Assembly: GCA_951812775.1 (NCBI GenBank)
Contig: OX638326.1
Location: forward strand, 2,925,391 to 2,989,390
Length of the DNA: 64,000 nt
Source of the DNA: an uncultured Alphaproteobacteria bacterium
GTDB taxonomy: Bacteria; Pseudomonadota; Alphaproteobacteria; MPNO01; UBA2964
Direction: 5' to 3'
The position numbers were made by a program, and so were the translations under genes. This document shows positions 25,910 to 34,610 of the stretch, piece after piece; within the stretch, counting starts at the first letter, position 1, and every line of letters begins with the position of its first letter. The notes under the pieces are model-generated. The model saw only the letters and a program-made list of their open reading frames with translations. It was not told the origin of the DNA and searched no databases.

Positions 25910-26842
25910 CTACCCGTTCCAGAGATCGCGGAATTGGCTGGTGATAATATCGTCATAGGCCACCGGTCCGCCTTCGAGCAGCCCGGCGTTGCTGGCGAAG
26001 GCATTCATGCCGTTGACCAGATCAGTGCTGATATTGGCGTCGTAATAGGGCTGGTCCCGTTCAATCAATGTCGCGATCAGGCCGGTTTCCTTTTCAGGAA
26101 ACAGCCCTTCAGCAACCTTGGTGGCGAGCGAGGCATCGGCCTTGAGCGCGTTTAGTGTTTTAACAATGGCGCGCACTGCACCCGCCGCGACATCTGGCTG
26201 TTCATCAACCAGCTTCTGGGTGGTGACCAGGGCCGGCTGGGTAAAGTTGAACGCCGCGGGCGGACCGTCACCCCGCCGCACATCGATAATGCATTTGGCG
26301 ATGCCGCTGGTGATCGCGACCTCGGCCCCCATGCCATTGGCCCAGAACCCGTCAATCTCGCCATCAATCAGCGCCTGAGCCGCGACGACACCAAATGACT
26401 TTCCTTCGGGAATGCCACCCGGCGGCAATCCAATGGTGATGTTTTCGGCTTCGGCATCGATCCCCGCAGCAATCAGCAATTGCCGCAGCCCGACATCAAC
26501 GCCGGGGGCCGCCCCCAGTCGCAATCCCTTAAGGCCGTTGACATTGCCTTTTTTGACGTCGATGTCGTGACGCAGGACGAGAAACCAGTACATGCCTTGT
26601 GATAGAGCGCAGAGAACTTTTGAGCCTTCCCAGCGTGGAAACGCCCAGAGCGGCGCGTGCGCTGAGCCCGCGACGAAATCGCAGCGCCCATCGCGTAAAG
26701 CGGCAAAAGACTCCGGTACCGGAAAGATCAGTTCAATCTCGGCATCAATACCTTCTTCCTTGAAATACCCGAGCTCGACCGCGGCAATCGCCGGGAAGTA
26801 GGAATTGGAAACCAGATCGGGCAGGGCGACCTTATAAGTCAT
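25910..26842 (-). CDS. NMT1/THI5-like (SsuA-type) substrate-binding protein
   Basis: A 310-residue protein of the NMT1/SsuA periplasmic-binding-protein fold: NSYFPAIAAVELGYFKEEGID at the start, FVAGSAHAPLWAFPRWEG, LKGLRLGAAPGVDVGLRQLL in the hinge region, then MGAEVAITSGIAKCI. It starts directly with MTYKVALPDLV and lacks a signal peptide, so it would stay in the cytoplasm unless the start is wrong; no upstream in-frame leader is evident. No ABC permease or ATPase is next to it. It might be an enzyme of the THI5/decarboxylase type rather than a transport component. Confidence 0.75.
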   Translation of the reverse strand: MTYKVALPDLVSNSYFPAIAAVELGYFKEEGIDAEIELIFPVPESFAALRDGRCDFVAGSAHAPLWAFPRWEGSKVLCALSQGMYWFLVLRHDIDVKKGNVNGLKGLRLGAAPGVDVGLRQLLIAAGIDAEAENITIGLPPGGIPEGKSFGVVAAQALIDGEIDGFWANGMGAEVAITSGIAKCIIDVRRGDGPPAAFNFTQPALVTTQKLVDEQPDVAAGAVRAIVKTLNALKADASLATKVAEGLFPEKETGLIATLIERDQPYYDANISTDLVNGMNAFASNAGLLEGGPVAYDDIITSQFRDLWNG

Positions 26843-27041
26843 TTAAGAAACTCCTGAACGGATGGGGTTGAACTCAGCCTGTGGCGGGCAGTCTATAGAG
26901 ACCGAGGCGGAGACACAAAGGCCAGGCGGTACTGGGCGAAATGACCTCACAAAACCGTTATGACGGGGATATTGCGCTTTGTGGCCGGGTACCCCACTTT
27001 CTAGGGGAAATTCGGGCATTCACCGACACCAGGAGAATATA

Positions 27042-27677
27042 ATGGGCAAAAAATTCTTAACAGCAGGCTTTCTCGCAGCATTGATTTTATCGGCAGGCGC
27101 GGTTCAGGCGGCTGATGATATGAAAAAGGGTTTCAAGACAGCGATCTTTGCTGGCGGTTGCTTCTGGTGTGTTGAGAAAGATTTTGATCATGTCAAAGGC
27201 GTCGTTGAAACGACATCGGGCTATACCGGCGGTATCCTCCTGAACCCGACCTATCGGCAGGTGACGGCCGGTCGCAGCGGTCACTATGAAGCGGTGGAGA
27301 TCAAGTACGATCCCAAAATCGTAACCTATAAACAGCTGGTCGAGGTGTTCTGGCGGACGGTGGATCCGACCGACAGCGGTGGGCAGTTCTGCGATCGTGG
27401 GCAGAGCTATGCGCCGACCATATTCTTTAAATCCCCAGAACAGGAAAAGATTGCCGAGATGTCGTTGGCGGCCCTCAAGAAATCAGGCGTCCTCAATCGC
27501 CCGATCAGAACGCCTATTCTGAAGGCTACGAAATTCTATCCCGCTGAGGGCTATCACCAGAACTATTATAAAAAGAATCCGATCCGCTATAACTTCTATC
27601 GCCGCTCCTGCGGCCGCGATGCCAAGGTCAAGGAAGTCTGGGGCAAGCAGGCCTATCAGGGGGTTGATAAGAAATAG
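27042..27677 (+). CDS. msrA: Peptide methionine sulfoxide reductase MsrA, exported
   Basis: A 211-residue protein with a Sec signal peptide (MGKKFLTAGFLAALILSAGA then VQAADD) followed by a full MsrA domain. The catalytic GGCFWCVEKDF is near residue 45, GYTGG follows, then YKQLVEVFWRTVDPTDSGGQFCDRG and YHQNYYKKNP. It reduces methionine-S-sulfoxide in proteins; with the signal peptide it should act in the periplasm. Start ATG 27042 has AGGAG upstream. No msrB or electron-supplying partner is adjacent, which leaves the reductant open. Confidence 0.9.
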   Translation: MGKKFLTAGFLAALILSAGAVQAADDMKKGFKTAIFAGGCFWCVEKDFDHVKGVVETTSGYTGGILLNPTYRQVTAGRSGHYEAVEIKYDPKIVTYKQLVEVFWRTVDPTDSGGQFCDRGQSYAPTIFFKSPEQEKIAEMSLAALKKSGVLNRPIRTPILKATKFYPAEGYHQNYYKKNPIRYNFYRRSCGRDAKVKEVWGKQAYQGVDKK

Positions 27678-27797
27678 GGTTGTTGATTTCTGCGGGGGCT
27701 AAAAATTGTCACCGCTATTCAACGTTGTGAATTGCTATTAGGCTTCCTGTTACAACGCGGAGCGATTTTGAGCTGTGCAGGTTAAGGGGAGGTATCC

Positions 27798-28760
27798 ATG
27801 CTGTTTATTACGAATCGTGAGCCGAAGGGCTCTATCAAGACGACGAAGAAATCCAAACCGTTTCAGTTTGATCTTGATAAAAACGCGCCCGCCAACTCGG
27901 TGTTTTACTGTGAGCGTAGCGGGGCGCGAAAATACTCCGAGATCGGGTCCGGGAGCTTTATGAAACGGCTGAAAGACTCGCCGTCTAAACAAATCCTTCT
28001 CTTTATCCATGGTTTTTCCAACCTGCCGGAAGATCATATTTTCCCACGGGTTGAAGCGCTACAATTGACGTTTGATGCGCGCGAGGAATATCTGGTGGAA
28101 GTCGTGCCGCTGATCTGGCCGTGTGACAATGACTTCGGCATCATCAAGGATTACTGGGATGACCAGAAGGCTGCTGACCAAAGCGCCTTCGCATTCTCAC
28201 GGGTGTTACAACGCTTTATGGACTGGCGGTCACAGGAGCCGGAAGAAGCCCCGTGCCTGAAACGCATCAACGTTCTGGCCCATTCGATGGGCAACCGGGT
28301 GCTGCGCGAAACCATGAACAAATGGGACAAGTATGACCTTGCCAGCGGGGTGCCGCTGCTGTTCCGCAACACGTTCCTAATGGCTGCCGATATCGTCAAT
28401 GAAGCGCTTGAAGAGGACGGCACCGGGCGATTGATCACCGATGCGTCGCGTAACGTATCAGTCTATTTCGCGTCCGATGATCTTGCGCTGCGCTCCAGTA
28501 AAATCTCGAATCTCAAGAACAAGGTTGCGTCCCGGCGGCTGGGCCATACCGATCCGGAAGATATGCGCGCCGTGCCGACCAACGTCTATGCCATTGATTG
28601 CGATAATTTCAATAATCGGTATGACACGCCAAAGGGCCACAGCTATTTCCTGGAAGACGATAGCGGCAAGCTCGGCAAGGTGTTTGAGCATATGTTCACG
28701 TCGATTAAAACGGGTCGCGTGACGGTCGATGACGCGCGCAACCGGCGGCATATATTGTAA
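27798..28760 (+). CDS. DUF900-type alpha/beta hydrolase
   Basis: A 320-residue alpha/beta hydrolase of the DUF900 group. Strand-and-nucleophile motifs are ILLFIHGFSNLPED near residue 75 (oxyanion HGF) and INVLAHSMGNRVLRE near residue 157 (GxSxG variant AHSMG, Ser nucleophile). A late Asp/His pair, VYAIDCDNF and GHSYF, completes the triad. No signal peptide is visible. GGGGAGG precedes the ATG. It lies directly upstream of the HsdR remnant, so it marks one edge of the possible insertion. Substrate unknown. Confidence 0.8.
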   Translation: MLFITNREPKGSIKTTKKSKPFQFDLDKNAPANSVFYCERSGARKYSEIGSGSFMKRLKDSPSKQILLFIHGFSNLPEDHIFPRVEALQLTFDAREEYLVEVVPLIWPCDNDFGIIKDYWDDQKAADQSAFAFSRVLQRFMDWRSQEPEEAPCLKRINVLAHSMGNRVLRETMNKWDKYDLASGVPLLFRNTFLMAADIVNEALEEDGTGRLITDASRNVSVYFASDDLALRSSKISNLKNKVASRRLGHTDPEDMRAVPTNVYAIDCDNFNNRYDTPKGHSYFLEDDSGKLGKVFEHMFTSIKTGRVTVDDARNRRHIL

Positions 28761-28777
28761 CCGGGCGTCATCTGAGT

Positions 28778-29394
28778 GAGCATAAGACGCCTACGGAAAC
28801 GCTTGTTGATTTAAGCAAGGTTGATTTCGAGAATTTGCGGAAGCGATTTGAGAATGGCCGTAAACGAACTGAAGCAGAGAAACTCAAGGCGCTAATCGAA
28901 GGAAAACAGAATTCGATGGTTCGGCTGAATAAGAACCGCATGGATTTTCTGGAGAAGTTTCGCAAGCTAATTAGAGAATATAGTGAAGGTAGCAAAAACG
29001 TTGAGGAGCTTTTCGCGGAGCTCATCGACTTCGTACATAGTTTAAATAAGGAAGAGCAACGTGCTGTTGAGAGGGTTTGACGGATGAAGAGCTTGCGCTG
29101 TTTGACTTACTCACAAAGCCTGAACCGGATCTGACTAAGGCTCAAGAAGCAGAAGTGAAGTCCGTGGCACGAGAGTTTCTACAAATTCTCAAAACCGAAA
29201 AGCTCGTTATCGATTGGCGATCAAAACAGCAATCAAAAGCAGTGGTACGCCAACAGATCGAAATAGAGCTCGATAAGCTTCCCGACCCTTATACGAACGA
29301 CATATACACTACCAAATGCGACCTCGCCTATCGCCATATCTATGATGCCTATTGGGGACTAGGTGAGAGTGTCTATGGGGTAGTGGGCTGTTGA
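28778..29394 (+). pseudogene. Remnant of type I restriction endonuclease HsdR (C-terminus)
   Basis: The first frame reads EHKTPTETLVDLSKVDFENLR, NGRKRTEAEKLKALIEGK and ends LNKEEQRAVERV; the next frame, one base shifted at about 29070, goes on TDEELALFDLLTKPEPDLT, VIDWRSKQQSKAVVR and YRHIYDAYWGLGESVYG. Together these are the C-terminal 200 residues of type I restriction subunit R (the DUF3387-like region). The nuclease and DEAD helicase parts are absent, and no hsdM or hsdS is near. It is therefore a fragment with an additional frameshift. The DNA is more A+T-rich than the surroundings, consistent with horizontal origin. Confidence 0.82.
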
Positions 29395-29521
29395 GGTGAG
29401 ACTGCTAGTTCGTGGCTAATGAAAGGTTATTTTAACAAGATTCTTCTTATTAAAGAAAACCGTTGTTTTTTTTAATAGCTAGCGGATAATACAAATACTC
29501 TTTAACAAGCAATTCAGCCAC

Positions 29522-30721
29522 ATGATCTTGTCGCAACGAGCAGGCCACTACGCTGTATCTAGTGATGGCGTTCGGGCATTTCACCCAAACCCCCTTCCTC
29601 CTGATCCGCCGATCAAAACGTCTGGCAAGATACAGGTGGAGTTGTCGTCAGCAGATAGGGCTTTGGCAAGGCTGGACGGTGCTACGTCAATTCTGCCTAA
29701 CCCAGACCTATTCGTTTATGCGTTTATACGTCAAGAGGCGGTTTTAAGCTCACAAATCGAGGGAACGCAGGCCTCTCTCGAAGACGTATTGGTATTCGAA
29801 GCTGCAGCGGATGATCTGCAACGTACAGATGATCTAACGGAAATAGTAAACTACCTCACGGCAATGCGATGGGGTTTGGACCAGTTGCCTAAACTGCCTG
29901 TAAGTTTACGGCTCATCAAGGGTCTCCATGAACGGTTGCTAGCGGAAGGACGGGGCGCGGAACGGGCCCCAGGACAGTTTCGTACAAATCAAAACTGGAT
30001 TGGACCCCCAGGATGCACAATTCAGGATGCGACGTATGTTCCACCGCCTGTCCCCCATATGGAAACCGCTCTTAAGCAATGGGAACTTTTCATTCATAAG
30101 GCATCCGATATTCCGCCCTTGATAAAATGTGCCCTCGCCCACGCCCAATTTGAGACAATACATCCATTTTGGGATGGCAATGGCAGATTAGGTAGAATGA
30201 TCGTTACATTCCTATTGTGTAGCGAGGAAATTTTATCCCAGCCGCTCTTATACCTCAGCCTTTATTTTAAGCAGCATCGCGAGGAGTACTATCATCTCCT
30301 CCAGGAAACGAGAGATCATGGTAACTGGGAAGATTGGATAATCTTTTTTCTCCGAGGCGTAACAGCAACATCTAAATCGGCTTTGCAGTCAGCACGGAAA
30401 ATTACAAATCTGCATGAGAAATTGAGATCAGAATTCACAAATATCTCACGAAGCGCCAAAATGATTCCGTTAATCGATAAGCTCTTTGCTCAGCCATATA
30501 TAACGGTGCGTTACGTAGAAGATATGATGAACGTAAGCTATCCTACCGCAAATACACTTGTTCAAAACTTGGAACGGGAGGGCATTGTGGCCTCAATTCG
30601 TGATGTTGAGAGGAATAGAATATACGCGTTTCGACCGTACCTAGATATCTTGCATGAAACATCTGCTGAATTAACTGGTGTTATACAGGGTGAAGATTAC
30701 CTAGCGTCAGAAACGGATTAA
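29522..30721 (+). CDS. Fic family protein (AMP-transferase), class II-like
   Basis: A 399-residue Fic protein. The N-terminal domain contains SSQIEGTQ at residues 76-83, matching the [S/T]xxxE[G/N] inhibitory motif of class II Fic enzymes, whose Glu blocks ATP. The Fic core has HPFWDGNGRLGR at residues 214-225 with catalytic His214, and the flap GPPGCTIQDATYVPP near residue 160. The C-terminus has a winged-helix-like segment (VRYVEDMMNVSYPTANTLVQ) seen in many Fic proteins and likely to bind DNA. It would AMPylate a cellular protein under control of its own inhibitory helix. It is A+T-rich, follows the HsdR remnant, and stands alone, all signs of acquisition. The ATG lacks a good ribosome site. 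Confidence 0.9.
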   Translation: MILSQRAGHYAVSSDGVRAFHPNPLPPDPPIKTSGKIQVELSSADRALARLDGATSILPNPDLFVYAFIRQEAVLSSQIEGTQASLEDVLVFEAAADDLQRTDDLTEIVNYLTAMRWGLDQLPKLPVSLRLIKGLHERLLAEGRGAERAPGQFRTNQNWIGPPGCTIQDATYVPPPVPHMETALKQWELFIHKASDIPPLIKCALAHAQFETIHPFWDGNGRLGRMIVTFLLCSEEILSQPLLYLSLYFKQHREEYYHLLQETRDHGNWEDWIIFFLRGVTATSKSALQSARKITNLHEKLRSEFTNISRSAKMIPLIDKLFAQPYITVRYVEDMMNVSYPTANTLVQNLEREGIVASIRDVERNRIYAFRPYLDILHETSAELTGVIQGEDYLASETD

Positions 30722-30734
30722 AAAATTCAACTGC

Positions 30735-30917
30735 TCAGTTCTTGGGCTTGTGGAATAGCTTTCGGTCAATCCACCGAACCAAATAAAATCCTACCCCGTA
30801 CAGCGCTATTGTTGGCAGCGCACCCAAGGCAAATCCCTCATTGTTTATTATTTCAGTGATTAAGGCGACGCTGAATAAGCCGACGAACCATACCAAAACG
30901 CGTAGAAACCATTTCAT
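30735..30917 (-). CDS. Small membrane protein
   Basis: A 60-residue hypothetical protein, MKWFLRVLVWFVGLFSVAL followed by a second hydrophobic stretch (ALPTIALYGVGFYLVRWI) and a basic tail with KLFHKPKN. Two transmembrane segments are likely, with both ends inside. The start at 30917 is fixed by AGGAGG seven bases upstream; an in-frame longer version from 30992 would lack this. I do not recognise a family. Confidence 0.55.
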   Translation of the reverse strand: MKWFLRVLVWFVGLFSVALITEIINNEGFALGALPTIALYGVGFYLVRWIDRKLFHKPKN

Positions 30918-31054
30918 GTTAGTCCTCCTTCTGAAATTAGACTTTCGGGATTGAGACATGCAAAAGCACGGTGCAGTGGCGTGATTGGCCACTTTGCCGT
31001 GATTACTTTTTGAATTTAGGGTTTTAGCTTTAGGGCAATAAACCCCAGATAAAC

Positions 31055-31131
<77 letters not shown>

Positions 31132-31144
31132 GCTGGGGCGGAGA

Positions 31145-32142
31145 CTACTCCAGCCGCCCCCTTGGCGCAATTGTCTTAATCGCTTGTTTGTCAGCCCCGG
31201 AGGGCAAGGCGGCTTTACGATCTGTCATCCAGGCGACAATGTCGCGCCAGATAATCTCGGCTTTACGATCGCGCAGCAGCATGTGCCAGGCCGTATCATA
31301 CAGAGCGCGAGTGGCCTGTCGGGGATTAAGCCGTCGCATCACGGTGAGGCTGGGGTCCTTCGGCACAATTTCGTCTTTTAGCCCATAGGCGATAAGGACC
31401 GGTGTATGGCCAATCTTTGGGGCGGCGGCGAAAGCGCTATCCATCAGATCGACAAGTCCCTTTATGGAATCGACACGGGTTTCGCGGATCATCTGCCGGT
31501 CTTTTGAAATCTTGCGCAGCATCTTGATGTTATCGCTGGGGCGAATTTTGAGCTCGCGCCCGGTGAGCTTCATATCCGGCATGGCGTGAAAGGCCAGCCA
31601 CAGGGCGGCGCGCTGAAAGATATTCATATGGGCCCGACCCCAAACCGCCGGCGCGGCGAGGACGGCGCCGCTAATGCCTTCTATCGGGCCATCAGCGAGC
31701 GCGGCCATGACAACCGCCCCCCCATGCTAACGCCAAGAACATAGATCGGTATTTCGGGATGACGGGCTCGGATCGCGTGAACCGCCGCGCGGAGATCAGC
31801 GGTCAGCGTTTGCGTACCTGGCCAGAAACCACGATGCGGGGCACCACCAAATCCCCGCTGGTCGTAGGCGTAGGTGGTGACGCCCTGTTTTGCCCACCAC
31901 GGCGCCAGCAAATAAAACGCATTGGAGTAGTCATTAAAGCCATGCAGGGCGATGATCACCGCGCGGGGATTCTTTCCTGGGGTTTCGGCTAGCCAGATGT
32001 GTAAAGGCAGTTGTGCGCCATCCGCTGCCGTCAGCACTTTGTCGGTTGCGGTTGGTGTTTCGGTCACGGGTCCCATCGGTTTGACGATCGGCGATGCGCA
32101 TCCGATACAAAGGAACAACAGCGAGAATACAGCGACCCGCAT
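31145..32142 (-). pseudogene. Alpha/beta hydrolase (lysophospholipase-like lipoprotein), frameshifted
   Basis: The first part starts MRVAVFSLLFLCIGCASP, a lipoprotein-type signal with a candidate lipidation Cys15, then VIIALHGFNDYSNAFY and YVLGVSMGG, the nucleophile elbow of a monoglyceride lipase/lysophospholipase-type hydrolase. Immediately after GVSMGG the frame shifts in a run of seven G (C7 at 31717-31723 on the plus strand). The next frame carries MAALADGPIEGISGAVLAAPAVWGR, TPVLIAYGLKDEIVP (catalytic Asp) and the terminal AWHMLLRDR (catalytic His). One missing base restores the whole enzyme of about 332 residues. It begins 6 bp after the stop of the ABC ATPase gene and was probably in one operon with it. 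Confidence 0.78.
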
Positions 32143-32148
32143 TGCGCG

Positions 32149-33186
32149 TCAGAGCGGCGGATTGCTGCGCGCCACGGCCACCGCTTCAGAGGGTGGATCA
32201 AGGGCAGCGTTGCGGCTTTCTTCTTCATCCATCCCGGTCAGCCTGACAAAGACGTCTTCGAGATCGGCGTCCTCCGTTGCGAGATCGGCAACGGTCAGTC
32301 CTGCTGATTGAATGGCGTTCAGGATTTCCCCAACAGTTGTCTTGCTGGGAGAGAAGCAGAAGGAAAGCTCATTGGGGGATGTCAGGCTCGCCGCATGGGC
32401 GGCCAGGGAGTCCGGCAAGGTTTCAATCTGAGATGTCAGGGTGATCGTCAAGGTCCGCTGATCAAGCCGTCCAATCAAATCCGGTGTCGCTTCGCAGGCG
32501 ATCAGCTTGCCATGATCGATAATTGCGATGGTGTCACACATTTCTTCTGCTTCTTCGAGATAATGTGTTGTCAGAAGGATGGTCGTGCCGGCCTCGTTGA
32601 GGATACGCATATAGGCCCAAAGCTGTCGGCGTAATTCGACATCCACACCCGCCGTTGGTTCATCAAGGACGACCACGGGAGGGGTGTGTACCAGTGCCTT
32701 GGCGATCAACAGGCGGCGTTTCATACCGCCGGATAAGGACCGCGCATAGGCATCTGCCTTGTCGGCGAGCCCCACCGCCTCAAGGATTTCCATGGTCCGG
32801 CGTTCTTTCTTGGGGACACCATAGAGACCGGCCTGCAGCTCCAGCACCTCGCGCGGGCAGAAAAACGCATCGAGATTAACCTCCTGTGGCACAACACCGA
32901 TGGCTGACCGTGCGCGGCGCATTTGCGCCTTGATATCAAAATCCCAGATCCGGGCGCTGCCGGATGTCTTGATCACCAGCCCGGCGAGAATATTGATCAA
33001 GGTTGATTTACCGGCGCCATTTGGTCCCAGTAGGCCAAATACCGAGCCGCGCGGCACCTGCAGGTTGACGTTGTCGAGTGCGCGGACTGTCGGGCCATAT
33101 GACGGCGTATAGATCTTTGTCAGATTCTTTGTTTCAACCGCGAGGGTGGGCATTTCATCGGCTGGGGGCTGGGGTGCGGCAGTCAT
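32149..33186 (-). CDS. ABC-2-type transporter ATP-binding protein
   Basis: A 345-residue ATPase with Walker A GPNGAGKST near residue 54, LSGGMKRRLLIAKALVHTPP signature, Walker B VVVLDEPTAGVD and switch LLLTTHYLEE-like histidine (TTHYLEEAEE). The YTPSYGPTVRALDNVNLQV start and the C-terminal regulatory domain resemble YadG/NodI-type exporters of the ABC-2 class. Such ATPases need an ABC-2 permease, normally the next gene, but here the next gene is a hydrolase and no permease is within the window. It may pair with a permease encoded elsewhere. Confidence 0.87.
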   Translation of the reverse strand: MTAAPQPPADEMPTLAVETKNLTKIYTPSYGPTVRALDNVNLQVPRGSVFGLLGPNGAGKSTLINILAGLVIKTSGSARIWDFDIKAQMRRARSAIGVVPQEVNLDAFFCPREVLELQAGLYGVPKKERRTMEILEAVGLADKADAYARSLSGGMKRRLLIAKALVHTPPVVVLDEPTAGVDVELRRQLWAYMRILNEAGTTILLTTHYLEEAEEMCDTIAIIDHGKLIACEATPDLIGRLDQRTLTITLTSQIETLPDSLAAHAASLTSPNELSFCFSPSKTTVGEILNAIQSAGLTVADLATEDADLEDVFVRLTGMDEEESRNAALDPPSEAVAVARSNPPL

Positions 33187-33326
33187 CGGGCGAAATATCC
33201 TGTTCGGCGGGCGGCAATCAATTATGCAAGATTCTTTGCACTTTGCGGCACATTGGGTATCATCGCGCGGCCTTCGCGGTCAATGAACTGCGTGCAGCCC
33301 GTCGTGCAGACCATGAGGATTAGGAT

Positions 33327-33518
33327 ATGGCTGGAACAGCCCCAGAACAGCCTGAAACCATTGAAGTAGAAGAGCTTACGGTTGCCTGTGATGGCGGCGG
33401 CGGTGCGCTGGGCCACCCGCGGGTTTATCTCACACTGGTTGATGGCAAGGTCGAATGCGGCTATTGCGACCGGATGTATGTTCTCAAGCCGGGTACGAAA
33501 GTCTCGGGCGGCCATTAG
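33327..33518 (+). CDS. CHCC zinc-finger protein (NDUFS6-like)
   Basis: A 63-residue protein with the zf-CHCC pattern: [17 protein letters not shown] supplies Cys and His, and [11 protein letters not shown] supplies the two cysteines. The group is homologous to the zinc-binding domain of mitochondrial complex I subunit NDUFS6 and is common as a stand-alone gene in alphaproteobacteria. A GAGGATTAGGA ribosome site precedes the ATG. A role in complex I assembly is plausible by homology but not shown by context. Confidence 0.88.
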   Translation: MAGTAPEQPETIEVEELTVACDGGGGALGHPRVYLTLVDGKVECGYCDRMYVLKPGTKVSGGH

Positions 33519-33555
33519 ACTTAACCTGGAAATCTGGCAGGGCACCGTTCGTCCG

Positions 33556-34137
33556 GTGCGGGTTCTTTTTATATTGCTTTTATTTTGCGGTTTGCCTGCG
33601 ACGGTGGGTGCCGGTGATTTCGACTTGCCATTAGACTGTACGCTTGGCGAGACCTGCTGGATTATGAACTATCCCGATCAACAGCCCGGGCCCGGCGTCA
33701 CCGACAGCGCTTGCGGTCCGCGCAGCTATGATGGCCACAAAGGTACAGACTTTGCTATTCGCGACCTCCAGACGATGCGATCCGGTGTTGCGGTCCGCGC
33801 CATAGCGGTGGGAACCGTTCTACGATTGCGTAATACGCTGCCTGAACACGGGCTTTCATTCTTACCTGACCAGATAAAAGGCCGGGAATGCGGCAATGGC
33901 GTCGTGGTTCGTCATGCCGATGGTTGGGAAAGCCAGTATTGTCATCTGCGGCAGAGCAGTGTTGGCGTTAAACGCGGTGATCACGTGGCACGTGGCGTTG
34001 CTCTCGGTGAGGTCGGCATGTCCGGAAAGACGGCCTTCCCGCATGTCCATCTGTCATTGCGCCGACATGGTCAGCTCGTTGATCCGCTGAACGGTCGAAT
34101 AGTCGGTAAAGAATGCGGGGCAAAGGGCAAGTTGTAA
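33556..34137 (+). CDS. M23-family metallopeptidase, exported
   Basis: A protein of about 193 residues with signal-like VRVLFILLLFCGLPATVGAG and an M23 (LytM) domain: HKGTDFAIRD (zinc His and Asp), then QYCHLRQSS and FPHVHLSLR (HxH). These are complete zinc ligands, so activity is expected, on peptidoglycan cross-links or a related substrate in the periplasm. The first GTG that leaves the signal peptide intact is 33556; the true start is uncertain. Several cysteine residues (DCTLGETC, SACGPR, GRECGNG, GKECG) suggest disulfides, consistent with export. Confidence 0.82.
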   Translation: MRVLFILLLFCGLPATVGAGDFDLPLDCTLGETCWIMNYPDQQPGPGVTDSACGPRSYDGHKGTDFAIRDLQTMRSGVAVRAIAVGTVLRLRNTLPEHGLSFLPDQIKGRECGNGVVVRHADGWESQYCHLRQSSVGVKRGDHVARGVALGEVGMSGKTAFPHVHLSLRRHGQLVDPLNGRIVGKECGAKGKL

Positions 34138-34272
34138 TTCCGAACCGCCACGAAGTTCCGCTATCAGCGTTCACGACTTTATGCCGCCGGGTTTGCGGCC
34201 GAGGTTCCAACCGGCGCCCAAATAAAAAACAACGCAAGTAGCCCGCGGAGGATTGCGCGAAACGCGCCCGCG

Positions 34273-34536
34273 TTGGTTTTCTGGGCCGCGGTTTTCGGTG
34301 CTGCAAAAGACAGCAGGATGCTGCTCACAATCAACAAGCCGGATGGCAGCGTGTTCATTACCCGCGATATTGCGATCACCCGCAATCAGGCATGGCGAAT
34401 GATGTTTATCGGGCGCAAGCGAAAGGGCGGGAAAGACTGGTCGCCTGGTCGCTATCGCGGCACCGCAAAACTACTTTCCGAGCCGAGGATAAGAAGTACC
34501 AGTCAGACGCTGCAGATTTCTGTGGATATCTGCTAA
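34273..34536 (+). other. Possible gene remnant between the M23 peptidase and polA
   Basis: The 473-bp stretch 34138-34610 has no secure gene. Within it a frame with good third-position G+C encodes LLTINKPDGSVFITRDIAI, TRNQAWRMMFIGRKRKG and WSPGRYRGTAKLL, which has the look of an Ig-like beta-sandwich ending. There is no credible start or ribosome site, and the last 20 codons lose the coding bias, so it is probably a truncated or shifted gene. A hydrophobic frame on the other strand (34179-34385) is less convincing. Confidence 0.3.
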
Positions 34537-34610
34537 CTGAATCGCGACTCTCCCTCGACTCCCCAGCCCCCTTGCGGCATGTTTTAGGCTCCAGATTAAG
34601 GGATGAGAAC

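Noticed and set aside
29395-29521. A small antitoxin gene before fic.
   Set aside because: The 127-bp gap has no plausible frame, and the Fic protein carries its own inhibitory motif, so none is needed.
34179-34385. Hydrophobic minus-strand frame between the M23 peptidase and polA.
   Set aside because: No good ribosome site and codon bias favours the opposite strand.
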